Assembly (NCBI GenBank): GCA_944325175.1
Contig: CALUYZ010000001.1
Coordinates: forward strand, 1-64,000
Reading direction: 5' to 3'
Source of the DNA: Candidatus Gastranaerophilales bacterium
Lineage (GTDB): Bacteria; Cyanobacteriota; Vampirovibrionia; Gastranaerophilales; Gastranaerophilaceae
Length of the DNA stretch: 64,000 nt
Shown: piece by piece, positions 1 to 9,530 of the stretch
Position numbering within the stretch: position 1 is the stretch's first letter
Layout of the letters: every line of letters starts with the position of its first letter
Translations under genes and position numbers: made by a program
The notes under the pieces: generated by a model
Seen by the model: the letters and a program-made list of their open reading frames with translations, nothing else
What the model was told of the DNA's origin: nothing
Databases searched by the model: none

Positions 1-83
1 AAGTAATACTTCACATATTCTAATATTATCATTATTTTGTTTTGCCTTCAATGTATGGAGTAAGGCTTTATCCTTTTCAACTT
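1..83 (-). promoter_or_regulatory. 5' leader of a pseudopilin gene lying off the left edge
   Basis: This stretch aligns with 24140-24225, the leader of the pseudopilin gene 23126-24097. Both contain CTTCACATATT, CATTATTTT and a closing ATCCTTTTCAACTT or ATCCTTTCAACTTT next to the inverted repeat. By that alignment a minus-strand pseudopilin start codon should lie about 45 bp beyond position 1. The similarity is seen directly; the off-window gene is inferred. Confidence 0.55.
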
Positions 84-253
84 TGCACCAATTTGAGCAA
101 ATTTGATGCATGGGGTTAAAAGTTTTGTTGGTATAGGGTTTTTGACATGTGGAAAACAAAAATATTAAAATTTGCTGCTCTTGAATTAATGTGGAAATGG
201 TGATATATTGAGAAAAAAGGATGAAATGCACCAAGATTGCTCATTTTGGTGCA
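84..253 (+). promoter_or_regulatory. Invertible promoter segment 1, 170 bp, facing away from the off-window gene
   Basis: Two 27-bp arms, 84-110 and 227-253, are inverted repeats of each other (22 of 27 positions agree). Each arm starts TGCACCAA or its equivalent and ends TTGRTGCA; the shared centre of this pair is TGAGCAA. The interior carries TTGAAT (181-186), a 17-bp spacer and TATATT (204-209) reading rightwards. The right arm is followed by eight T, so it also looks like an intrinsic terminator. Homologous segments lie at 22785-22955 and 24226-24396. Confidence 0.75.
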
Positions 254-352
254 TTTTTTTTGGTTGAAAAAGCTCTTTATGTAAGAATAGCTAAGATAAT
301 AGGGTGGGTGAATATGTTGGGTGAGTGTGGATGTATACGGAAGATGAGATTT

Positions 353-377
353 TGTTGGGGTAGAAACCCCAACCTAC
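353..377. repeat. Short palindromic repeat, copy 1
   Basis: A hairpin of TGTTGGGG, a six-base loop and CCCCAACCTAC. Its reverse complement begins GTAGGTTGGG and ends CCCAACA, as does the repeat at 22983-23006, which lies in the opposite orientation. Both copies sit on the distal side of an invertible promoter segment. Confidence 0.6.
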
Positions 378-417
378 GAGGGTGGGGGGTAATGTTTTTT
401 GATGAAAAAAGGATAAT

Positions 418-937
418 GTGACAGAAGGTATGGTGGTGGAAAAGCTTTATTTTGGATGTATTAGGGAATCGGTTGCTGTTTTTTATAATCATTTGTGTGG
501 TTATGATAGTGATTTTAATTATTATGCGCAGAATAAAATGTGTGTGAATTTTGTTTATGATTTGAATGGGAAAGAAGGTCAAAATGAGGTGGGGAAGGAT
601 GTTGGGTTTATTACGGAAAAACCCTGTTGTGGTTGCGCAAATACCAAAGGGGAAATTAGGGGAAGCAGGTTTTCCTTTAGATAGCAGTGATGATAAAACA
701 ACAGATGCAAAAAGGTTGTGTGCTATGGTGAATGAAGATGCGAGAATGGCTGATAGGGATGAAATTGCCTCAATGGCAATAAACGGGAATTTGGTAAATG
801 TAACTGTGGGTGGAGTTTGGTCGAGTTCGGTTGTTGAGGCGGGACCAGCCAAAAATGCATGGATGCAACATTTTAGCGGGTACAGATGTCTTTTAGAGAA
901 AACAAGCTTTGGCGGTGTGTGGTGTGTTAGTAAATAA
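418..937 (+). pseudogene. Decayed pseudopilin gene, frameshifted and lacking its 5' half
   Basis: Two reading frames together match the C-terminal 60% of the intact pseudopilins at 21805-22761 and 23126-24097. Frame one (from 418) holds ESVAVFYN, KMCVNFVYDLNGKEG and VGKDVGFIT. Frame two (to 937) holds RKNPVVVA, ADRDEIASM, VWSSSVV and a closing WCVSK. The switch falls near 615-625, where the codons for the residues between GFIT and KNPVVVA are partly deleted. The type IV N-terminal methylation segment is absent, so no pilin can be made. It resembles a donor or relic copy of the family. It may be transcribed from the rightward promoter at 181-209 if the hairpin at 227-253 does not stop polymerase. 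Confidence 0.8.
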
Positions 938-1067
938 GATATTGTCAAATTGCCTTTAAAAAATAAGGGCAGTTTTTATAGTAAGAATTGTTTTATTAAA
1001 TTTAAAAAACTATACAAAGGTTTGTTTTTTATCTATAATTCTAGAATATCGAATAAGGGAAAAATTG

Positions 1068-1934
1068 ATGAAGGGAATTATTCTTGCAGCAGGTTCAGGA
1101 ACAAGATTATATCCGGCAAGTTTGCCAATATCTAAAATTTTGCTTCCTGTTTATGATAAGCCGATGATTTATTACCCGATAACAACTTTATTATTGGCGG
1201 GAATTAAAGATATATTAATCATCACAAGCCCTTATGACATTGAAAATTTTAAAAGGGTTTTAGGGGACGGTTCAAAATTAGGAATTAAATTTTCTTATGA
1301 AATTCAAAATGAGCCAAAAGGTATTGCGGAAAGTTTTATAATAGGTGAAAAATTTATAGGAAAAGAAAGCGTTGCTCTTATTTTGGGAGATAATATTTTC
1401 CATGGGTTTGGTTTTTCCACCATGCTAAAAATGGTTGGAATTAAAAACAAAGGGGCGACTGTTTTCGGATACAGAGTAAAAGACCCTGAAAGGTTTGGTG
1501 TTGTTGAATTTGATGAAATGGGGCAGGCCATTTCGATTGAAGAAAAGCCAAAAAACCCAAAATCAGATTTTGCAGTAACGGGTTTATATTTTTACGACAA
1601 CAAAGTTGTGGAATATGCCAAAAATTTAAAACCTTCAGATAGAGGCGAATTAGAAATTACTGATATAAATAAGCTTTATTTAAAAGAAAACAATTTGAAG
1701 GTTGAAATTTTGGGCAGGGGCTTTGCTTGGCTTGATACAGGAACAACGGAAAGCCTTCTTCAAGCAAGCAATTTTGTTTCTGCTATGGAAATAAACACAG
1801 GAATGAAAATTTCTTGTATTGAAGAAGTTGCATACAGAATGGGCTATATTTCAAAACAAGAATTATCTGACCTTGCAAAAAATTTCAAAAACGGTTACGG
1901 CGAATATCTTCAAAGAATAGTTAATAAAGAATAA
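1068..1934 (+). CDS. rmlA: Glucose-1-phosphate thymidylyltransferase
   Basis: Makes dTDP-glucose from glucose-1-phosphate and dTTP, the first committed step towards dTDP-rhamnose and related surface sugars. The nucleotide-binding signature GSGTRLYP lies near residues 9-16, followed by [12 protein letters not shown], then GDNIFHG and WLDTGT, all typical of RmlA. At 288 residues it is close to the usual 290. The ATG at 1068 is preferred over an in-frame TTG at 1065, with AAGGGA eight bases upstream. The next gene starts one base after this stop codon, so the two are probably cotranscribed. No rmlB, rmlC or rmlD is present in the window. Confidence 0.92.
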   Translation: MKGIILAAGSGTRLYPASLPISKILLPVYDKPMIYYPITTLLLAGIKDILIITSPYDIENFKRVLGDGSKLGIKFSYEIQNEPKGIAESFIIGEKFIGKESVALILGDNIFHGFGFSTMLKMVGIKNKGATVFGYRVKDPERFGVVEFDEMGQAISIEEKPKNPKSDFAVTGLYFYDNKVVEYAKNLKPSDRGELEITDINKLYLKENNLKVEILGRGFAWLDTGTTESLLQASNFVSAMEINTGMKISCIEEVAYRMGYISKQELSDLAKNFKNGYGEYLQRIVNKE

Positions 1935-1935
1935 A

Positions 1936-3057
1936 ATGGCAAAAATCTCAATAAGAGAAGCAAATAATTTTAATTTTAATTTTAGTGAACAAAGTAAAAA
2001 AGAAGCCTTGGCGCTATCTTGGCTTATTGCTTTCAGAGAATATCTTTTAAAAAATAAAATTGCCAATTATGGCGATATTATGCCGAGCAAAAAAGATATT
2101 TCAAAATATCTGAAAGTTAGCACCGGCACAATTCAAAATGCCCTTAAATATGCTGAAGACAAGGGGTTTTTTACATCGAAGCAATGCATCGGAACAATAA
2201 TAAAAAACGAAAACGAAAAAGCGCCAACTAAAATGGTTTCAAAAAAAGACAGGGCAACGATTGAAATAAAAAGATATTTATTAAATCAACAATATGAAGA
2301 AAATGAATTTATTCCCTCTATTCAAGAATTTGCCACAGAGCTTAAAACCTCTACAAATACAATTCGACTTGCCATATATGAACTTATGGAAGAAGGGTTT
2401 TTAAAAAAAGAATTTTATAAAAATAATGCGCATATTGTTATAAACAAACAAATTAAATTAACGGAAAAAGAAAAAAATTTTGGAAATGAAATTAAAAATA
2501 AAAATTTAGTAAAAATCACAAAAGAAAATATTAAAAAATACATTCAAAAAAATTTTAAAACGGGCGATAAAATTCCCCCAAACAGCTTTTTTGCAAAAAT
2601 GTTCAATGTTTCGATAAGAACAATAAATACAGCCACAAAAGAATTGAACAAAGAAAAGTTTCTTTTATCAAAAAGGGGGAAATACGGCACAATTTATATT
2701 AATTCTAATTTAAAAGAAAAAAAATCCGAAAAATCTATGTTTATGTCAAAAGTAAAGGCTGAACATGATATAAAGCCAAACTATGATTATAAATGGGAAA
2801 TTGCCTTAAATAACATAAAAAATTATATTTTAAAAAACCATGAAGTGGGGGATAAAATTCCTTCTATGAAAGATTTTGCACAAAAATTAAATGTTTCTGT
2901 TTCTACAATAAAAAAAGCTGTATATGAGCTTACATTGCAGGGCATTTTATTTACACAAAAGGGCAAATATGGGGGTTTATTTATAGTTGAGATGCCACAA
3001 AGGGAAGATTCCTACACCTGGCTTGCAATAAACCCTTTATATTTCAATGAAAATTAA
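1936..3057 (+). CDS. Protein with four tandem GntR-like winged-helix domains
   Basis: The 373 residues contain four copies of one pattern: an amphipathic helix, then a phrase like GDKIPSMKDFAQKLNVS, then VSTIKKAVYELTLQG and a wing ending KGKYGGLFIV. Copies centre roughly at residues 25-85, 105-165, 195-255 and 285-350; the last two are the best conserved (NFKTGDKIPP and NHEVGDKIPS). GntR regulators normally carry one such domain fused to an effector-binding domain; none is visible here. It is likely a multivalent DNA-binding protein, but its targets are unknown. It follows rmlA almost without spacing, so a role in surface-sugar control is possible but only inferred from position. Confidence 0.7.
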   Translation: MAKISIREANNFNFNFSEQSKKEALALSWLIAFREYLLKNKIANYGDIMPSKKDISKYLKVSTGTIQNALKYAEDKGFFTSKQCIGTIIKNENEKAPTKMVSKKDRATIEIKRYLLNQQYEENEFIPSIQEFATELKTSTNTIRLAIYELMEEGFLKKEFYKNNAHIVINKQIKLTEKEKNFGNEIKNKNLVKITKENIKKYIQKNFKTGDKIPPNSFFAKMFNVSIRTINTATKELNKEKFLLSKRGKYGTIYINSNLKEKKSEKSMFMSKVKAEHDIKPNYDYKWEIALNNIKNYILKNHEVGDKIPSMKDFAQKLNVSVSTIKKAVYELTLQGILFTQKGKYGGLFIVEMPQREDSYTWLAINPLYFNEN

Positions 3058-3060
3058 AAA

Positions 3061-3131
3061 GCGGGCGACGAGACTCGAACTCGCGACGTTAACCTTGGGA
3101 AGGTTACATTCTACCACTGAATTACACCCGC
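3061..3131 (-). tRNA. tRNA-Gly (CCC)
   Basis: A 71-nt cloverleaf on the minus strand. Acceptor GCGGGTG pairs with CGCCCGC (one G-T pair), the anticodon stem TAACC/GGTTA encloses TTCCCAA with anticodon CCC, and the T loop reads GTTCGAG. CCA is not encoded. Confidence 0.9.
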
Positions 3132-3181
3132 AAAACTTATGTAATTATTATAATATAAAAAAATCTAACTGATGACGTTCT

Positions 3182-4387
3182 TTAATCTAATGGAAGAGTT
3201 ATTCTAAATGTTGTTTTTTCTTTTGTTGATTCAAGAAGCTCTAATTTTCCTCTTAATTCTTCTATATATTTTCTGCAGGAATAAAGCCCTATTCCCCAGC
3301 CTTTTTGCTTTGTTGTAAAGCCTTTTTCAAAAAGAAGTTTTTTATTTTCTTCTTTAATTTTTTCTCCATGGTTTATAATATCAATGTAAACAGAATTTTT
3401 ATCAGGCTTTAAATTAATGGTAAATTCATCGTTTTTACTGCTTTCATTGGCATTTTTAATAATATTATTTATAGTTGATAAAAGCTTATTTTCATCTGCA
3501 AAAATTGAAATGTCATATTTGTGGTCTGATACAAATGTAATTTTATTTCCTTTTGTTTTTACAAGTTCGCTCATAATTTCTATGGCTTCTAAAATTACAT
3601 CTTGAAGAATAAATTCCCTAATGTTTGATTCGCCATAGTTTTTAAGCTCATTTAATTCTGCCGTTATAATTGAAATTGTTTTTTTCAAAACATCAATATT
3701 CTTGTTATTGCCTAACTGCTTTTCCAATAATTTCAAATAAACATCCATTATTGAAATTTGATTTTTAACTTCATGGGATATTTCTTTTATTCTATTTTCA
3801 TTATTGTCTTCTTCTGAAAGATCTACAATAAAATCTTCATTTTGGCTGTATTCATTTTCTTCAATGCTTGCATTTAATTTTTTCAAAACATTAAACAATG
3901 CTTCGTTTAAAAGTTCGTTTTCACGACGTTCGGGTTTGTGAAGGTAAAATTTTTCTCTGTAATCTTTTGTAAGATTAGCCTGAATTGTTTCATAAACATC
4001 GTTTACTGCTCTTGAATTTGCCAAAAAGTAGCAATTTGTGTAGTTTTTGTTTGAATCGTACGAATAATCCCAAATTAAAACAAAGTTATATCTTGCAGAT
4101 GTAAAAACAATGAATTCAAGTTCAACGTAATCATCTTTAATTAAAACCCCTTGATTTGTGGTGTCGATAATTTCAACATTCGTGCAATATTCAAGCCTTT
4201 TAATTAACCCTTCCAGCCCTTCTTTATTTTTTAATCTGGTAAAAATAAGCGAAACGGCATTTTGATTTATAACAGGTTCTAAAAGCGCCCTTATAATTGT
4301 TGTCATTGAATTTCTTGAAAACAATTCGATTGAATAATTGCCAAGGTTTAAAAATGATTTTAATTGTTTTCTTTGTTTTTTATACAT
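3182..4387 (-). CDS. Sensor histidine kinase, cytoplasmic
   Basis: Second gene of a two-component pair, 31 bp after the response regulator. The H box EISHEVKNQ puts the phosphorylated histidine at about residue 205. The N box KNANES is near 311-316 and the G box GWGIGLYS near 363-370. There is no membrane segment, so it should sense a cytoplasmic signal. Residues 1-190 form an N-terminal domain I cannot assign with confidence; it resembles small ligand- or protein-sensing domains of cyanobacterial kinases. No strong ribosome binding site precedes the ATG, which fits translational coupling to the gene upstream. Confidence 0.85.
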   Translation of the reverse strand: MYKKQRKQLKSFLNLGNYSIELFSRNSMTTIIRALLEPVINQNAVSLIFTRLKNKEGLEGLIKRLEYCTNVEIIDTTNQGVLIKDDYVELEFIVFTSARYNFVLIWDYSYDSNKNYTNCYFLANSRAVNDVYETIQANLTKDYREKFYLHKPERRENELLNEALFNVLKKLNASIEENEYSQNEDFIVDLSEEDNNENRIKEISHEVKNQISIMDVYLKLLEKQLGNNKNIDVLKKTISIITAELNELKNYGESNIREFILQDVILEAIEIMSELVKTKGNKITFVSDHKYDISIFADENKLLSTINNIIKNANESSKNDEFTINLKPDKNSVYIDIINHGEKIKEENKKLLFEKGFTTKQKGWGIGLYSCRKYIEELRGKLELLESTKEKTTFRITLPLD

Positions 4388-4418
4388 TGCCTATACCAAG
4401 AAATATCCCATAAAACTT

Positions 4419-5126
4419 TTATGCAATTTTTGTTTTTTGTCTTGTTAAAAACCCTTTGTTAATTGCATATAAAACAGCTTGTGTTCTGTCATTTACTTGC
4501 AACTTTTGGAAAATATTGTTCACATGGGTTTTAACGGTGGTTTCAGATATAAACAATTTTTGCGCAACGCCTTTGTATGTAACACCTTGAGTTAAAAGAG
4601 ACAGAACTTCTTCTTCTCTGTTTGTAAGGTCGTTTAATAAGTTGTTTTCATCTTCATAGCTTGCATTTTGTTGGTTCTTTTCAAAATTTTGGAAATATTC
4701 AAAGAACCTTGAGCATAAAACGTTTGGAAGGTAAATTTTACCTTGTGAAACTTCATCCAGCGCATGGATTAATTGATGTGATGCCATTGTTTTTAAAATG
4801 TAGCCTTTAGCGCCTAATTTCATTGCTCTGAAAATTAAATCGGGGTCATCATAAGCTGTTAAAACGATAATTCTTGTTTCTAAATTTAATTCGCTGATTT
4901 TTGAAATAGCTGTGATGCCGTCAACATCCGGCATGTTCATATCCATTAAAACAATATCAGGTTGATATTTTTTAATTAAAGAAATTGCAACGTTTGCGTT
5001 TCCTGCGTTTGCAATTACTTCATATTCGTTTTCCAAATTAATTAATTCTCTAATGCCAGACGCATGGTCATAGTTATCATCAACAACGATAACTCGTGTT
5101 TTTCTTTGAAAATCTAATCTTCTCAT
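4419..5126 (-). CDS. NarL/FixJ-type response regulator
   Basis: Receiver domain at residues 10-128 with acidic pair D16-D17, phosphoacceptor D62 in VLMDMNMPD, T90 in VLTAYDD and K112 in GYILKT. A LuxR-type helix-turn-helix follows at about 172-230 (LTNREEEVLSLL, ISETTVKTHVNNIF). The longer in-frame start at 5177 is rejected because GGAGG lies nine bases before the ATG at 5126. It is the first gene of the regulator-kinase pair and is probably the kinase's partner. Its targets cannot be read from the sequence. Confidence 0.9.
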   Translation of the reverse strand: MRRLDFQRKTRVIVVDDNYDHASGIRELINLENEYEVIANAGNANVAISLIKKYQPDIVLMDMNMPDVDGITAISKISELNLETRIIVLTAYDDPDLIFRAMKLGAKGYILKTMASHQLIHALDEVSQGKIYLPNVLCSRFFEYFQNFEKNQQNASYEDENNLLNDLTNREEEVLSLLTQGVTYKGVAQKLFISETTVKTHVNNIFQKLQVNDRTQAVLYAINKGFLTRQKTKIA

Positions 5127-5372
5127 TTTTATATTTCCTCCAAAACCCTTATTTTTCATCTTGATAATGTAGCTCAATTAGCTGATTACACTAGAATAAT
5201 AGCCCGTATATATTAGGCAAACATCAATATAGGGGTTGAAAAAAATCAAAATACGGGTGATAAATTTATCTAAACCTATAGATTTAGTTGCATCTGAAAT
5301 GGTTGATTTTAGTGGGTTTTAGTTGTCAATACAAAGAAAATTCTAAAATCCGTTGAAATAATTTTTTTGTTG

Positions 5373-5378
5373 TATAAT
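5373..5378 (+). promoter_or_regulatory. Probable -10 box of the ATP synthase operon
   Basis: TATAAT 29 bases before the atpB start in an otherwise gene-free stretch. No good -35 box at 16-18 bp is visible (TTGAAA is 14 bp upstream), so only the -10 is claimed. Confidence 0.45.
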
Positions 5379-5406
5379 TAGTTTGTAATTATGGGGCATT
5401 GATTTT

Positions 5407-6195
5407 ATGAACTTGAACGTAGGAGAACACTATATAGTTAATCTTCTTGGAATGAACGTTCATATGGATACTTTAATTACATTATGGATTGCAATGGGTA
5501 TAATTCTTTTCTTTGCAATTCTTTCGGTTTCAAAAATAAACATTCTGCCAAACAAAATTCAAGCAATTTTTGAAAATATTTTAGGCTCTTTCGTAAGGCT
5601 GACAAGCCCAATGGGCAAAGAACAAGGAAATAGCGCCTTAATTTTAATGTGTTTATTTTTGCTTATTATAACCTCTAATTTAATCGGTCAAATGCCCTTC
5701 AAGTTAATTCATCTTCCGCAAGGTGAACTTGCAGCACCTACAAACGATTTGAATACAACTTTAGCCTTAGCTTTATTTGTTGTTGTTTACTATATTTATA
5801 AAGGTGTAAAAGCAAAGGGAATTAAATATTTTGAACATTATTTTAAACCCGTTTGGTTTATGACGCCATTTAATATTATGGAAGATTTTATAAGACCCCT
5901 AACCTTATCTGTCCGACTTTTTGCCAACATTTTGGCAGGCGAAATTTTGATTATGGTTTTGGGTGCTTTAGCTATAACGGTTTTAAACCCTCAAACAGCG
6001 CAGGCATTAATTCAAAAGTTAACATTTGGGCTAACTTTACCGCCGATTGTTTCATACGATATAACGGCACTAATAGGTTCTTTAATGCCTTTGCCTATTA
6101 TGTTTTTTGAATTGTTTGTAGCATTTATTCAAGCGCTTGTATTTACTTTGCTTGCAAATTCATATATACAAGGCGCTGTAGCCAAAAGTCATTAA
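5407..6195 (+). CDS. atpB: ATP synthase F0 subunit a
   Basis: Membrane stator subunit that carries protons to the c ring. Of its 262 residues most lie in five or six hydrophobic helices. The key helix RPLTLSVRLFANILAGE (about residues 164-180) contains the essential arginine of RLFAN. The C-terminal helix region is rich in LPIMFFELFVAFIQAL, typical of the subunit. It heads an operon in the order a, c, b', b, delta, alpha, gamma, which is the cyanobacterial arrangement. The usual atpI gene is not seen upstream. Confidence 0.95.
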   Translation: MNLNVGEHYIVNLLGMNVHMDTLITLWIAMGIILFFAILSVSKINILPNKIQAIFENILGSFVRLTSPMGKEQGNSALILMCLFLLIITSNLIGQMPFKLIHLPQGELAAPTNDLNTTLALALFVVVYYIYKGVKAKGIKYFEHYFKPVWFMTPFNIMEDFIRPLTLSVRLFANILAGEILIMVLGALAITVLNPQTAQALIQKLTFGLTLPPIVSYDITALIGSLMPLPIMFFELFVAFIQALVFTLLANSYIQGAVAKSH

Positions 6196-6213
6196 AATAA
6201 GGAGAAATAAAAA

Positions 6214-6459
6214 ATGGATTTATCAATTTTAGTAAGCTGCTTTAAATATCTTTCAATGGGTATTGCAATAGGTTTGGGCGTTGCAGGACCGGCTTTAGGT
6301 TTAGGCATTGCAACAAAAACAATAATTGAATCAATAGCAAGGCAACCTGAAGCTGAAAAACAAGTTTCAACATATTTTTACATAGGCGCCGGCTTAATTG
6401 AAGCATGTGCAATTTATGCTTTACTTGTTGTAATTTTAATGGCATTTGTTGTTAAATAA
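6214..6459 (+). CDS. atpE: ATP synthase F0 subunit c
   Basis: An 81-residue hairpin of two membrane helices with the polar loop ARQPEAE (42-48). The ion-carrying acid is E63 in GLIEACAIYAL. Sodium-coupled c subunits usually have Gln in helix 1 (pattern GQG) and Ser or Thr after the Glu. Here these positions are Leu (GLG) and Ala, so a proton ring is predicted. The start has AAGGAGAA nine bases upstream, the strongest ribosome binding site of the operon, as expected for a subunit needed in many copies. Confidence 0.95.
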   Translation: MDLSILVSCFKYLSMGIAIGLGVAGPALGLGIATKTIIESIARQPEAEKQVSTYFYIGAGLIEACAIYALLVVILMAFVVK

Positions 6460-6470
6460 GGAATTTTGAA

Positions 6471-6944
6471 ATGCTTCTTCAAATAGATGCCACTTTTATT
6501 TTTGTTTTCATAAGCTTTTTAGTATTTGTTTTCTTAATGAAACTTATTTGCTATAAGCCGTTAACTTTGCTTATAAAAAAAAGAGAAGGGCTTTTATATA
6601 AAAATAAAGAAACCGTTAATGAAACAAATAATAAAAAAGCCAAAATTGTTGAAAATATGAAAAAAGAACTGTCAAACGCTGAATTTGAAGGTTCGAACAT
6701 CTTGAAAGAGGCTTCAGACAAAAATAAAAAAGAAAAACAAGAAGCAATTTTGAATAAAAAAGAAGAAATTATAAACAACCTGAAAGACTATGAAAACAGG
6801 CTTTCAACCTCTTCCATTGAAGCAAAAAATATTTTAAAAACAGAGGTTGAACAGTATGTCAAAATGACCGTTTCAAAAATTCTTAATATAGATGAAAATT
6901 TAGTAAATGTTGATAAAAACAAAATAGAAGAAATTGTGAAATAA
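6471..6944 (+). CDS. atpF2: ATP synthase F0 subunit b' (first b-type stalk gene)
   Basis: One N-terminal membrane helix (residues 7-27) followed by a long Lys/Glu-rich coiled coil, 157 residues in all. Two consecutive and different b-type genes mean a heterodimeric peripheral stalk, the state of cyanobacteria, chloroplasts and some other lineages. By analogy with cyanobacteria the first of the pair is taken as b'; the assignment rests on order, not on a diagnostic residue. It ends in the TAATG overlap with the next gene. Confidence 0.85.
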   Translation: MLLQIDATFIFVFISFLVFVFLMKLICYKPLTLLIKKREGLLYKNKETVNETNNKKAKIVENMKKELSNAEFEGSNILKEASDKNKKEKQEAILNKKEEIINNLKDYENRLSTSSIEAKNILKTEVEQYVKMTVSKILNIDENLVNVDKNKIEEIVK

Positions 6945-7453
6945 TGAGTTTGCAAGAAATATACTTAAAAATATTAGAATCCAATATCATAAATTTTATA
7001 TTGATGATATCAATTCTTGTTTTCATTTTTAAAAAATTTAAGTTAGGAAAAATAATAGATAATTTTGCAAACGATATTCAAAATGAAGTCACAACAAGTT
7101 TTAATGCAGTTCAAAATGCACTAAAAGAATATAAAGAAACAAGGAAAGAGCAAAGGGAAATTCCAAACAAAAAAGAAGAAATTCTAAACAATGCAAAAAT
7201 AATTGCAAAAAAGCTTGAAGACAAGAACAAAGAAGAAATTATAAAAAAACAAAGCGAGCTTGATAAATCTTACAATAAAACTCAAAATTCTCTCTATCAA
7301 AGAGGAATACAAAAAACCGCAAACGACATTCAAGAGGCGGTTTTAACCCTTACAAAAGAAACAATTCAAGATATGATGACAGATGAAATTAAATTAAAAT
7401 CAATTTATCTGGCTTTAGATGAATTTGACAAGCTTGAAGAGGTTATACAATGA
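6944..7453 (+). CDS. atpF: ATP synthase F0 subunit b
   Basis: Second b-type stalk subunit of 169 residues. A short N-terminal hydrophobic helix (about 13-30, IINFILMISILVFIF) anchors a charged coiled coil that holds subunits delta and alpha. Its start codon overlaps the stop of the preceding gene by one base, and its stop overlaps atpH in ATGA, so the three are translationally coupled. Confidence 0.87.
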   Translation: MSLQEIYLKILESNIINFILMISILVFIFKKFKLGKIIDNFANDIQNEVTTSFNAVQNALKEYKETRKEQREIPNKKEEILNNAKIIAKKLEDKNKEEIIKKQSELDKSYNKTQNSLYQRGIQKTANDIQEAVLTLTKETIQDMMTDEIKLKSIYLALDEFDKLEEVIQ

Positions 7454-7986
7454 AAGAACTTACTCTAAAAAATGTCAAACCCGCAAAAAGGTATGCTGAA
7501 GCCTTTTTTGAAACCATGCAAGAAAATGATTTTGACAAAATTTTGTCTGAATTCAAATTAATTGTTCAAATAATTGAAGAAAACGAGGAATTTAAGAATT
7601 TTCTTAATCACCCTTGCATATCAAACGACGAAAAAAAACAGCTGATAAAAGAATGTAGCGCAAATTTTTCAGACATTATCAAAAACTTTTTGTTCGTCCT
7701 TATCGATGAAAACAGAATAAATTGCCTTTTTGAAATTCAAACCTTTTTAATTGATAAAATTAACAAAAAAAATAATGTAATTGAAACAAATGTTACTTTA
7801 GCATTTGAACCTTCAGATGAAATTAAACAACAAATATCAGAAAGGCTAAAAAAGAAATTAAACGCCGATGTATACATCAATTTTACCGTAAACCCAAATA
7901 TTATAGGCGGTTTAAAAATTCAAATTAAAGATACGGTTATTGATTTAAGTATCAGCAAAAAAATAGAAAATTTTAAGAAAATATAG
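7450..7986 (+). CDS. atpH: ATP synthase F1 subunit delta
   Basis: Links the peripheral stalk to the top of the alpha/beta hexamer. The 178-residue length fits. The helical N-terminal domain opens with AKRYAEAFFETMQEN, and the C-terminal part carries the family's conserved NPNIIGGLKIQIKDTVIDLSI. It overlaps atpF by four bases and is followed after 12 bp by atpA. Confidence 0.92.
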   Translation: MKELTLKNVKPAKRYAEAFFETMQENDFDKILSEFKLIVQIIEENEEFKNFLNHPCISNDEKKQLIKECSANFSDIIKNFLFVLIDENRINCLFEIQTFLIDKINKKNNVIETNVTLAFEPSDEIKQQISERLKKKLNADVYINFTVNPNIIGGLKIQIKDTVIDLSISKKIENFKKI

Positions 7987-9525
<1,539 letters not shown>

Positions 9526-9530
9526 TTCAA

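Noticed and set aside
277-948. 223-codon minus-strand open frame
   Set aside because: It is antisense to the decayed pseudopilin gene and the invertible segment, has Ile/Thr/His-rich nonsense composition and no ribosome binding site.
6214-6459. Sodium-type ATP synthase c ring
   Set aside because: The Gln of helix 1 is Leu and the residue after the ion-binding Glu is Ala, so sodium ligands are missing.
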